From the NCBI GenBank assembly GCA_045546555.1, contig JAZQCY010000051.1:1-20236 (forward strand): a stretch of DNA of 20,236 bases. The letters run 5' to 3'. Under the pieces are notes generated by a model, which had not been told where the DNA came from, did no database searches, and worked only from the letters and a program-made list of their open reading frames with translations. Of the stretch, positions 13,260 to 19,553 are shown piece by piece. Source of the stretch: UMGS172 sp045546555 (lineage in GTDB: Bacteria > Bacillota > Clostridia > Oscillospirales > Acutalibacteraceae). Both the position numbers and the translations under genes were made by a program. Position 1 is the stretch's first letter. Each line of letters opens with the position of its first letter.

Positions 13260-13266
13260 AGTTTTA

Positions 13267-13851
13267 TTAAATTTTCTTAACCGCTTTGCTTACACGGTAA
13301 AGCAACGGTGCGGCAACGATGTTGATTGCCATTTCGATAACAAAATTCCAACCCGTAAGACCCGTGAAGATGTAATACACGGTATCGGCTCCGCCTGCCC
13401 AGCTGACAAGTATATCCTTGAACAAAAGCATCATTGCAACAAGGAAAAGGCCAGTATTTCCGATAGGTGCCACGATAGCCGAAAGCACGGTGCCGAGATA
13501 CGGCTTTTTCTTGCCGACCGTCTTAAACATAAGACCGGGCAAAACACCTGCCAGAATGCCCTTTGCCATACACACAAATGTGGTCAGCACGGGGCTTGCC
13601 TGAATAAGCATTGCACCGCCCGGGTCGATTCCGGTAAAGCAGCAGATCACAACAACTGCACCGAACACACCGCCGAGAATTGCTCCAACCTTGGGGCCAT
13701 ACATTACAGCGCCCAAAACAATGGGTATGAGGGTCAATGTCAAGGGGAAGTTTCCGATCTTGACAAAGGCGCTCAAAAACTGAAGCACGACGACCAATGC
13801 GGCAAAAATGCCCACAACGGCAACATTTGTTCCTTTTTTACTGTTTGACAT
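13267..13851 (-). CDS. ECF transporter S component (substrate unknown)
   Basis: 194 residues with about six hydrophobic segments: VAVVGIFAALVVVLQFL, LTLIPIVLGAVMYGPKVGAI, GGVFGAVVVICCF, FVCMAKGILAGVLPGLMF, IVAPIGNTGLFLVAMMLLF and FVIEMAINIVAAPLLYRV. The N-terminal AxVGIFAALVVVL region and the PIVLGAVMYGPKVGAILGG turn are typical of substrate-binding S units of energy-coupling factor vitamin transporters. It would use a shared EcfAT module encoded elsewhere. The start at 13851 (MSNSKKG) has GGAGG upstream; the frame upstream is open but without a site. The substrate cannot be read from sequence. The leader is structured and seems to have been separated from its promoter by the DUF559 element. 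Confidence 0.85.
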   Translation of the reverse strand: MSNSKKGTNVAVVGIFAALVVVLQFLSAFVKIGNFPLTLTLIPIVLGAVMYGPKVGAILGGVFGAVVVICCFTGIDPGGAMLIQASPVLTTFVCMAKGILAGVLPGLMFKTVGKKKPYLGTVLSAIVAPIGNTGLFLVAMMLLFKDILVSWAGGADTVYYIFTGLTGWNFVIEMAINIVAAPLLYRVSKAVKKI

Positions 13852-13939
13852 AAAAATACCTCCGATACTGTTCCCGAAAGGGATACAGTTCATAATATTT
13901 GCACACCGCAAAGCGGTAATTGCCAAAAGTTAATATGAA
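13852..13939 (-). promoter_or_regulatory. Structured 5' leader of the ECF S-component gene
   Basis: On the minus strand the leader can form ACCGC-TTT-GCGGT inside a longer stem (TTTGG-CA with TGCAAA). A second hairpin, CTGTATCCC-TTTC-GGGAACAG, lies just before the GGAGG ribosome site. Vitamin transporter genes often carry riboswitches, but this matches no class I know. Confidence 0.35.
13914..13939. repeat. 26 bp direct repeat, left copy
   Basis: Starts CGGTAATTGCCAAAAG and ends TTAATATGAA. It is identical to 14489-14514 in the same orientation, and the two copies flank the DUF559 element. Confidence 0.9.
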
Positions 13940-14003
13940 TTTTTTTGAGCTTTCAAATTGTTTATAACTATAACTTTCATTTGTAAACTATCGTATTCAA
14001 CAG

Positions 14004-14481
14004 CCTTCCCTTGTAAGGGAAGGTGGCAGGCGCAGCCTGACGGATGAGTAGTCACTGCTATAAATTCAAATCCGCTTCCGTTAATCCGATATTATTTAAT
14101 ATATCCAAAACAACTCTGTTAAAATTACTGTTAATATCCTTGTTTGAATATCTTAAAACCTTTATACCCCACTTTTTCAAATCCAAATCACGGTTTTGAT
14201 CCTTTTCATAATGGTCATCAGCTGTATGCTGTATCCCATCAATTTCTATTACAGTTTTAACCAGTGGAATATAAAAATCAACAATATAGTTTTCTATATT
14301 CTTTTGGCGTTTTACAGGCATTGGTAGCATTTTTAAAAAGTCATACCACAAATGCTTTTCCTCATGCGTCATATTTTTCCTTAAAGCTTGTGAATTTGTA
14401 ATAAGTTTTTTGTTGTAGGGATACATAAAACGCCTCATCCACCAACCTTACGGTTGGTCCCCCTTCCCCCACCGGGGAAGG
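14004..14481. mobile_element. Candidate mobile element carrying a DUF559 nuclease gene
   Basis: The ends are inverted, similarly organised palindromic units. Left, plus strand: CCTTCCCTT/AAGGGAAGG hairpin (14004-14023), CAGGC/GCCTG hairpin (14027-14039), then GACGGATGAG to 14048. Right, minus strand: CCTTCCCC/GGGGAAGG hairpin (14481-14462), ACCAACC/GGTTGGT hairpin (14458-14441), then GGATGAG to 14434. The DUF559 gene fills the space between. A 26 bp direct repeat flanks the whole region (7 bp beyond the right end, 64 bp beyond the left). There is no transposase or recombinase of known type. That the unit moves is inferred. Confidence 0.55.
14058..14426 (-). CDS. DUF559 (Vsr-like / PD-(D/E)XK superfamily) endonuclease-like protein
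   Basis: 122 residues from MYPYNKKLIT. Family features: the basic helix NSQALRKNMTHEEKHLWYDFL (11-31), the RQKNIENYIVDFY strand (40-52) with D50, VIEIDGIQH (59-67) with E61, D63, Q66 and H67, and LRYSNKDI (91-98). These fit the compact DUF559 fold, related to very-short-patch-repair endonucleases. Length is normal for stand-alone clostridial members. The start at 14426 is preferred since GGATGAGG, contributed by the flanking palindromic unit, serves as ribosome site; an ATG four codons earlier lies within that unit. More A+T-rich than its neighbours. Nuclease activity and any role in moving the palindromic ends are inferred. Confidence 0.85.
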   Translation of the reverse strand: MYPYNKKLITNSQALRKNMTHEEKHLWYDFLKMLPMPVKRQKNIENYIVDFYIPLVKTVIEIDGIQHTADDHYEKDQNRDLDLKKWGIKVLRYSNKDINSNFNRVVLDILNNIGLTEADLNL

Positions 14482-14488
14482 CTTTTTA

Positions 14489-14514
14489 CGGTAATTGCCA
14501 AAAGTTAATATGAA
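14489..14514. repeat. 26 bp direct repeat, right copy
   Basis: Identical to 13914-13939. It lies immediately downstream (minus strand) of a good promoter at 14528-14555, as the leader of the ECF gene would have before insertion. Confidence 0.9.
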
Positions 14515-14527
14515 ATTTTCCGACTAT

Positions 14528-14555
14528 ATTTTAACACCGATTTTTAAATTGTCAA
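14528..14555 (-). promoter_or_regulatory. Promoter, probably the original ECF S-component promoter
   Basis: Minus strand: consensus TTGACA (14550-14555), 16 bp spacer, TAAAAT (14528-14533), just after the nrdG stop codon. It now reads into the DUF559 element first. Confidence 0.7.
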
Positions 14556-14558
14556 GTG

Positions 14559-15083
14559 TTATTTTTTACCGTCCCAAAGCACGACCTCGCCCTTTTCGAG
14601 GGTTGTCTTGAGATCAATAAGCCTTTGGTTAGACGAACCTCTGAAGCGCAAAGAAATGTCCTTCAGTTCCTCGACAAATCGACCGTCAACAAGTATGTCG
14701 ATAAGCGACAGTATTTCGTCGGTGACCTCACACCTTGCCCTCGAGTTGCCCGTCAGCTCCTCCAAGGTATATCCCGAATAACACCAGACCGTCTTTTGAG
14801 GATATTTTCCCTTCATCGCTCTCAAAAACGGTAGCAAAGCACGCTGGTTTTGCGGCTCCATAGGCTCTCCGCCAAGCAAGGTCAGACCGCTTATATAGTT
14901 TGGCTCCATTGCCGCAAGCAGCTCGGTTTGGACAGCTTCTGTGAACGGCTCGCCAAACTCAAAATCCCACGCCTCTTGGTTAAAGCACCCTTTACAACGG
15001 TGCGTACAGCCCGACACAAACAGTGTCACCCTTATGCCGATACCGTTGGCAATATCATTCTTGTTTATTTTTGCGTAGTTCAT
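14559..15083 (-). CDS. nrdG: Anaerobic ribonucleotide reductase activating protein
   Basis: 174 residues, radical-SAM enzyme that installs the glycyl radical on NrdD. The iron-sulfur motif is C26-x3-C30-x2-C33 in VSGCTHRCKGCFNQ. LTLLGGEPM (68-75) is the SAM-binding GGE motif. The N-terminus MNYAKINKNDIANGIGIRVT is typical, as is the length. The ATG overlaps the stop codon of the upstream AraC gene (ATGA, 15080-15083), and GGAAAGG lies inside that gene's end, so translation is probably coupled. Its substrate NrdD is encoded 4.5 kb away on the same strand (19554 onward), separated by a sugar operon. No terminator is visible after the stop. Confidence 0.96.
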   Translation of the reverse strand: MNYAKINKNDIANGIGIRVTLFVSGCTHRCKGCFNQEAWDFEFGEPFTEAVQTELLAAMEPNYISGLTLLGGEPMEPQNQRALLPFLRAMKGKYPQKTVWCYSGYTLEELTGNSRARCEVTDEILSLIDILVDGRFVEELKDISLRFRGSSNQRLIDLKTTLEKGEVVLWDGKK

Positions 15084-15892
15084 AAAGCACCTTTCCTATA
15101 CTCGCTCGGTGTCTGTCCCGTTACATTTTTGAACACTCTTGAAAAATAACTGATGCTTTGGAATCCCGAGGACACCGCAACCTCGGAAACCGAAGAATTT
15201 TGCAGCATTTCTTTAGCCTTACTGACCCTGAAGCCGTTTAAATAGTCGCTGAAGCTTTGCATAAAGATCTTCTTGAACTTTCGGCAAAAATAACTGTGGT
15301 CATAAGAAAAGTATTCGGCAACTTCTTTGGAGGTCAGATCCTCGGTAAAATGCCTTTCGAGATACTCTAGCAACTGTTTTGAAAAGGTCTGCTCCCTTGT
15401 GGGCGATGCCGCCGACACACGGTCGGTCAGCATTGAAAACAACATCAAAAGGTTGCCTTTAGCCCTCATTTCCCAACCGTCAAAGCGGTTTTTGATGGCC
15501 TCAAAGCAGGCGGTGAAAAAGCCGTAAGTATCACACGCGCTGTCCACCAAATTGGCATACGCAACCTGGCCCGACAAGAGCTTTTCGGTTTCGGGCAATC
15601 TCAACTGCTTTATATCAAAGCAAATGCAACGGTGAGCATACCTTGGCCCCACCGTTTCACCCGAATGCACCTCGTAAGGGTTAACCAATATTAAGCTCCC
15701 CTTGCCCGCCTTAAACTCACGGCCTGCGACCTGCATAACCGTTTCGCCCTCGTCAATAAACAACAGCTCCATATCGCTGTGGTAGTGTAAAAAGGTGTGA
15801 GGCTTTGGTTCAGACAAATTACAGCATTTCTTTTCGGCAACGGCAAAGGATGAGCCTTGAACGATCTTATAACTATCATCATACCTTATCAT
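15080..15892 (-). CDS. AraC-family regulator with N-terminal cupin sugar-sensing domain
   Basis: 270 residues. The N-terminal cupin (about 15-110) has HYHSDMELLFIDEGE (36-50) with H36 and H38, and GSLILVNPYEVHSGE. Residues ~165-268 are the double helix-turn-helix, ending TGQTPSEYRKGAL. The start at 15892 is the only sensible in-frame start: an in-frame stop lies upstream and there is no ribosome site. The promoter -10 ends nine bases before the ATG, so the mRNA would be nearly leaderless. It is divergent from the TIM-barrel/AGE/PhnP-like operon with paired direct repeats between them, so it is the likely regulator of that operon and of itself. Its end overlaps nrdG. Confidence 0.92.
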   Translation of the reverse strand: MIRYDDSYKIVQGSSFAVAEKKCCNLSEPKPHTFLHYHSDMELLFIDEGETVMQVAGREFKAGKGSLILVNPYEVHSGETVGPRYAHRCICFDIKQLRLPETEKLLSGQVAYANLVDSACDTYGFFTACFEAIKNRFDGWEMRAKGNLLMLFSMLTDRVSAASPTREQTFSKQLLEYLERHFTEDLTSKEVAEYFSYDHSYFCRKFKKIFMQSFSDYLNGFRVSKAKEMLQNSSVSEVAVSSGFQSISYFSRVFKNVTGQTPSEYRKGAL

Positions 15893-15901
15893 AACGGTAT
15901 T

Positions 15902-15929
15902 ATTATACCATACCGTCGCAAAAAGTCAA
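15902..15929 (-). promoter_or_regulatory. Promoter of araC-nrdG
   Basis: Minus strand: TTGACT (15924-15929), 16 bp spacer, TATAAT (15902-15907). Transcription would begin about 3-4 bases before the start codon. Confidence 0.8.
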
Positions 15930-15953
15930 TACAATGAAAATAAATAGTCAATA
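15924..15953. promoter_or_regulatory. Paired half-sites for the AraC regulator
   Basis: Two identical AGTCAATA sequences (15924-15931 and 15946-15953) start exactly 22 bp apart, about two helical turns. The first covers the -35 of araC and the second ends seven bases before the -35 of the divergent operon. This is the geometry for self-repression and activation by an AraC dimer. Confidence 0.7.
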
Positions 15954-15959
15954 TGGCAC

Positions 15960-15988
15960 TTGTTTAGGGGAATAAATGTATATATAAT
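15960..15988 (+). promoter_or_regulatory. Promoter of the TIM-barrel/AGE/PhnP-like operon
   Basis: TTGTTT (15960-15965), 17 bp spacer, TATAAT (15983-15988). The poor -35 is typical of activator-dependent promoters. Confidence 0.75.
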
Positions 15989-16020
15989 GAAATTAACGAC
16001 CGTTCAAGGAGCTGAAATAG

Positions 16021-17358
16021 ATGAAAAAATGGATGATAAACCACAATGGATACCTTAAAGCCTGCAACAAGGTGGTCTCTGCGATGCAACCTTATATCGA
16101 CTATGTGATGCTGTGCAACAACAAGCCCAACTATAAGTATAATTGCATCACTTTAGCGGTAGACAGCACCGTCAAGGGCGTGAAAATAACCGTAAGCCCT
16201 GCAGACGGTGAGAGCCAATCCATCGAGATCAAGGGACAAGACGAGGCACACCTTTTCTATGCCGCCTGCGATTTTAAAACCAAATATGTGCCAATTGCCA
16301 AAACAAAGTATGAATTCCGCCGTTGGAACACGCCGAAAATTTTTGATGTTGCTTTGCCTGAACACAATTATGAAAGCTGTCCTAAAATCGGTCAACGCGG
16401 TATCTGGACGTGGGGTCACACCATTTACGACTACCGCCGTTTTATCGACAATATGGCCGAGCTAAAAATGAACACCCTTATCATTTGGAACGACTTTGTC
16501 CCCACTAATATCGACGATGTTATCGCTTATGCCCACGAGAATTATATAAAGGTATACCTTGGTTATGCCTGGGGTTGGGACACCGTTATGCCCAAGGAGT
16601 TGGATGATAATTATATCAACAGTATCATCGAAAGCTCTTTGAAAACCCACCGTGAGCAGTACAGAAATTTAAAATGCGACGGCATTTATTTCCAAACCAT
16701 CACCGAGCACAAGAATGAACATTTGAGCGGTCGTTCGGTTGCCGAGGTTGTGGTCGATATGGTCAACAAGATAAGCTCTGAAATCTTAAAAGAACAACCT
16801 GATTTGAAAATACTTTTCGGGCTTCACGCTATGCCGGTATTGAACAACCTTCCCGATATTGCCAAGGTCAATGAACGCGTTTCAATTATTTGGGAGGATG
16901 TCGGTACCTTCCCTTGGCATTACTTCCCCGGGAATATGCACGAATTTGACAAGACCCTTCAAATTACAAAGGATATCCGCGACCTTCGTGAAAGCGGCGG
17001 CTTCGGCGGAGTTTTGAAGGGCTACATCAATCTTTATTGGCCGACCTTCAAGCACCATGAGGGGTCCTCTCCTATCGGTGTAAGCACCCACAACTATATA
17101 AACAGCCTTGAAAAAGAGCGCCATGAGTTTCAGCGTTATTTTCAGGCGGTGTGGCTGAAATACGCACCCAAAGCCCAAACGCTTATCAAAGAGTTTAAAT
17201 ACGATTCGATGATGACCGTGCTGGTTGAGGATGCCTGCTTTGAAGAAAAGCTCAATTTCCCCACGGCACTTTATGCCGAGCTGTTGTGGGATGCAGACCG
17301 TGACATAAGCGATATTATTTATGATGTAGCAATAAACCCCGATGTGGATTTTGCGTGA
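16021..17358 (+). CDS. Uncharacterised glycosidase-like TIM-barrel protein (GH20/GH67-like organisation)
   Basis: 445 residues, no signal peptide, so cytoplasmic. Residues ~1-100 form a small alpha/beta domain like the one preceding GH20 and GH67 barrels. The barrel begins near IGQRGIWTWGHTIYDYRRFI (123-142) and continues through LKMNTLIIWNDFVP (148-161) and VYLGYAWGWD (178-187). Then come CDGIYFQTITEHKNE (219-233) with a candidate acid E229, KILFGLHAMP (263-272) and SIIWEDVGTFPWHY (288-301) with E292 and D293. The abundance of Trp and acidic residues at strand ends suggests a sugar-binding pocket. I cannot place it in a numbered GH family. AAGGAG precedes the ATG. First gene of the operon with an AGE-family epimerase; a palindromic element lies right after its stop. 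It probably acts on an imported N-acylated or acidic oligosaccharide, as inference only. Confidence 0.7.
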   Translation: MKKWMINHNGYLKACNKVVSAMQPYIDYVMLCNNKPNYKYNCITLAVDSTVKGVKITVSPADGESQSIEIKGQDEAHLFYAACDFKTKYVPIAKTKYEFRRWNTPKIFDVALPEHNYESCPKIGQRGIWTWGHTIYDYRRFIDNMAELKMNTLIIWNDFVPTNIDDVIAYAHENYIKVYLGYAWGWDTVMPKELDDNYINSIIESSLKTHREQYRNLKCDGIYFQTITEHKNEHLSGRSVAEVVVDMVNKISSEILKEQPDLKILFGLHAMPVLNNLPDIAKVNERVSIIWEDVGTFPWHYFPGNMHEFDKTLQITKDIRDLRESGGFGGVLKGYINLYWPTFKHHEGSSPIGVSTHNYINSLEKERHEFQRYFQAVWLKYAPKAQTLIKEFKYDSMMTVLVEDACFEEKLNFPTALYAELLWDADRDISDIIYDVAINPDVDFA

Positions 17359-17383
17359 TGATCATATGCTGCCATATCTGAGA

Positions 17384-17500
17384 ACCTCCCTCTGACGAGG
17401 GTGACTCCCCATAAAATGGGGAGATGTCACGAAGTGACAAAGGGGACCGCCGCAGTAAGCGGGTGGATTTCACAAAGTGAAAGACGGAGGGAGAGATAAA
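17384..17500 (+). repeat. Multi-hairpin palindromic element between two operon genes
   Basis: A chain of perfect small hairpins: CCCTC/GAGGG (17388-17401), CTCCCCAT/ATGGGGAG (17405-17423), TGTCAC/GTGACA (17425-17439) and TTTCAC/GTGAAA (17468-17482). It ends GACGGAGGGAGAGATAA. CTCCCTC near the start can also pair with GAGGGAG near the end. It shares its plan with the unit at 12585-12633. It may act as an mRNA processing or attenuation structure, or be only a passenger. Confidence 0.75.
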
Positions 17501-17534
17501 GGGCAGGGAAATCTGTCCTATAAAGGAGTAATTT

Positions 17535-18680
17535 ATGAACTACATAAAACATTTAACCGAAGACATACTTCCCTTTTGGCTCAATAATGCCATTGACGAG
17601 AAGCAAGGCGGTATCTTCACCCAGCTTGATGAAAAAGGAAACATCTACGGAACGGAGAAAAGCGTTTGGTTTCAAGGCAGAGCACTTTATATTTTCAGTT
17701 TTGCTTATAATTGCGGAATAAAGGATGAGCGTTTACTTTGCGCCGCCAAGAAAATCTTTGAATTTTTGCCCAAATGCGGTGACGAAAATTACAGAATGGC
17801 CTTCACCGTAACCCGTGAGGGAGAGGAAATTCAAAAGCGACGCTATTGGTTTTCGGAAACCTTTGCCGCCATCGGTTGCTGTGAATACTACCTTGCAACA
17901 GGTGACGAAAAAGCAAAAGTTTTAGCCGAAAAATACTTTGACGTGGCCTACGCTATCTACTCCGACCCGTCCAAAACGACACCAAAATTTAACCCCGACA
18001 CGGTTAAGCTTCACGCACTGTCACCTTGTATGATACTGCTTTCGACTGCTCATGTTTTGAGAAAGATCGACCCCGAAAAGTATGACGCAATAACCAAACG
18101 TATGACCGAGGACATTTTGCTTCACCTTACCGATAAGGGATTACTCGAAAATGTATCTTTTGACGGAAAGGCAGTCGATACACCGGTGGGTCGCACCGTG
18201 AATCCCGGTCACAGCCTTGAAGCAGCTTGGTTTTTGATGGTGCAGAGTGAACTGACCGACGACCCGGTTCTTTTCGAAAAAGCCAAAAAAATCATCGACG
18301 TTTCTATGAAGCTCGGTCTTTATGACGGCGGTATTATCGCATTCTGCGACTGTGACTCAAAGCCGGCCAACGCATTGGAATGGGATATGAAGCTGTGGTG
18401 GCCGCAATGTGAAGCAATGCTTGCCAACAAAATGTGCTACCTAAAAACAAAAGAGCAAAAGTATCTTGATTGGTACACAACCGTCGAAAAGTATGTGGAA
18501 GAGCATTTTATTGACCGTGAAAACGGAGAATGGTATGGCTATCTGCATTATGACGGCACGGTTGCCAACACACTAAAGGGTAATATTTTCAAAGGCCCGT
18601 TCCACATTCCGAGAATGCTTCTGTTGCTTGACAGAATGGAAAAACAAACCTATAATAATAACAAATTACTCATAATGTAA
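17535..18680 (+). CDS. AGE-family N-acylglucosamine 2-epimerase-like protein
   Basis: 381 residues, (alpha/alpha)6 barrel. Expected reaction: interconversion of N-acetylmannosamine and N-acetylglucosamine, or 2-epimerisation of another sugar. Motifs: VWFQGRALY (44-52) with R49, YWFSETFAAIGCCEYY, VNPGHSLEAAWFL (222-234) with the catalytic H226, WWPQCEAM (288-295), and KGNIFKGPFHIPR (348-360) with the second catalytic H357. Length is normal. AAGGAG lies before the ATG. Cotranscribed with the TIM-barrel gene (176 bp gap filled by a palindromic element) and, nine bases downstream, the PhnP-like gene. With the nag operon 9-13 kb away it would feed GlcNAc catabolism. Related cellobiose or mannose epimerases have different length and motifs, so AGE is preferred. 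Confidence 0.9.
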   Translation: MNYIKHLTEDILPFWLNNAIDEKQGGIFTQLDEKGNIYGTEKSVWFQGRALYIFSFAYNCGIKDERLLCAAKKIFEFLPKCGDENYRMAFTVTREGEEIQKRRYWFSETFAAIGCCEYYLATGDEKAKVLAEKYFDVAYAIYSDPSKTTPKFNPDTVKLHALSPCMILLSTAHVLRKIDPEKYDAITKRMTEDILLHLTDKGLLENVSFDGKAVDTPVGRTVNPGHSLEAAWFLMVQSELTDDPVLFEKAKKIIDVSMKLGLYDGGIIAFCDCDSKPANALEWDMKLWWPQCEAMLANKMCYLKTKEQKYLDWYTTVEKYVEEHFIDRENGEWYGYLHYDGTVANTLKGNIFKGPFHIPRMLLLLDRMEKQTYNNNKLLIM

Positions 18681-18689
18681 GGTGATTTC

Positions 18690-19511
18690 ATGAAGCTTCA
18701 ATTCTTGGGCACCTCTGCCGCAGAGGGCTTCCCTGCCGTTTTTTGCAACTGCGAGTTTTGCCAAAAAGCAAGGGCTTTGGGCGGCAAAAGCATCCGCACA
18801 CGGTCGCAAAGTCTTGTAAACGACGAGCTTTTGCTCGACCTGCCTGCCGATACCTACCATCATTTTCTGCAAAACGGCGTTGTGGGTCACAAAATCAAAT
18901 ATTTATTTATCACCCATTCTCACGAGGACCACTTTTATCCCGATGAGCTGAATATGCGCCACGGTGCCTTTGCTCATGAAATGGATGTCCCTGCTTTAAA
19001 GGTTTTTCTTAACGAGGGTGCATACCTGAAAGCCCAAGATAAATTAAAAGGTATGAGTGGTATTGATGTCAATGTCATAAAGCACTTTGAAACGGTTGCG
19101 GTTGATGACTATAAGGTCACAGCTTTGCCGGCACGTCATTTTAATGGTGACAATGCCAATTTTTACATCATCGAGCTCGACGGCAAGACCCTGCTTTACG
19201 CCCATGATACGGGGTATTTCTTCCCCGATGTCTTTTATTTTATCAAAGAAAAGGCATATAGGTTTGACCTTGTGACGATGGATTGCACTAACATAGACAT
19301 CCCCATCTCCGACGAGAGCAGCCATATGGGTCTGCCCAACATCCACCGTTGCCTCGAAAAGCTTGCCGAGCTCAACGCAATAACCGATCAAACGGTTAAA
19401 ATAATCAACCATTTCTCACACAACGGCAACCCGTTGCAGGATGTTTTGGAGCAAAAGGTCAAGGACGACGGCTACCTTGTGGCATTTGACGGAATGACCG
19501 TTGAAATATAA
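18690..19511 (+). CDS. PhnP-like metallo-beta-lactamase-fold hydrolase
   Basis: 273 residues. N-terminus LQFLGTSAAEGFPAVFCNCE followed by FCQKAR, with C19, C21 and C24, resembles the structural cysteine site of PhnP-type phosphodiesterases. The metal motif is THSHEDH (75-81: H76, H78, D80, H81), with further ligands in PARHFNGD, AHDTGYF and INHFSHNG. The family includes phosphoribosyl cyclic phosphate phosphodiesterase, yet no other phn gene is present here. It starts nine bases after the AGE stop with AAGGTG as ribosome site, so it is the third gene of the sugar operon. A cyclic phosphate, lactone or phosphodiester made from the sugar is a possible substrate, as inference. A terminator follows directly. 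Confidence 0.85.
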   Translation: MKLQFLGTSAAEGFPAVFCNCEFCQKARALGGKSIRTRSQSLVNDELLLDLPADTYHHFLQNGVVGHKIKYLFITHSHEDHFYPDELNMRHGAFAHEMDVPALKVFLNEGAYLKAQDKLKGMSGIDVNVIKHFETVAVDDYKVTALPARHFNGDNANFYIIELDGKTLLYAHDTGYFFPDVFYFIKEKAYRFDLVTMDCTNIDIPISDESSHMGLPNIHRCLEKLAELNAITDQTVKIINHFSHNGNPLQDVLEQKVKDDGYLVAFDGMTVEI

Positions 19512-19550
19512 AAAATGAGATAGTGAACGGATAGTTCACTATCTCATTTT
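19512..19550. terminator. Bidirectional terminator between the PhnP-like gene and nrdD
   Basis: Perfect 17 bp stem (19512-19528 with 19534-19550), five-base loop, A run on one side and T run on the other. It starts at the base after the PhnP-like stop codon and ends three bases before the nrdD stop codon. Confidence 0.92.
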
Positions 19551-19553
19551 GTT

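Noticed and set aside
18690..19511. Phosphonate (phn) operon
   Set aside because: Only a PhnP-like fold is present; no C-P lyase subunits or phosphonate transporter in the window.
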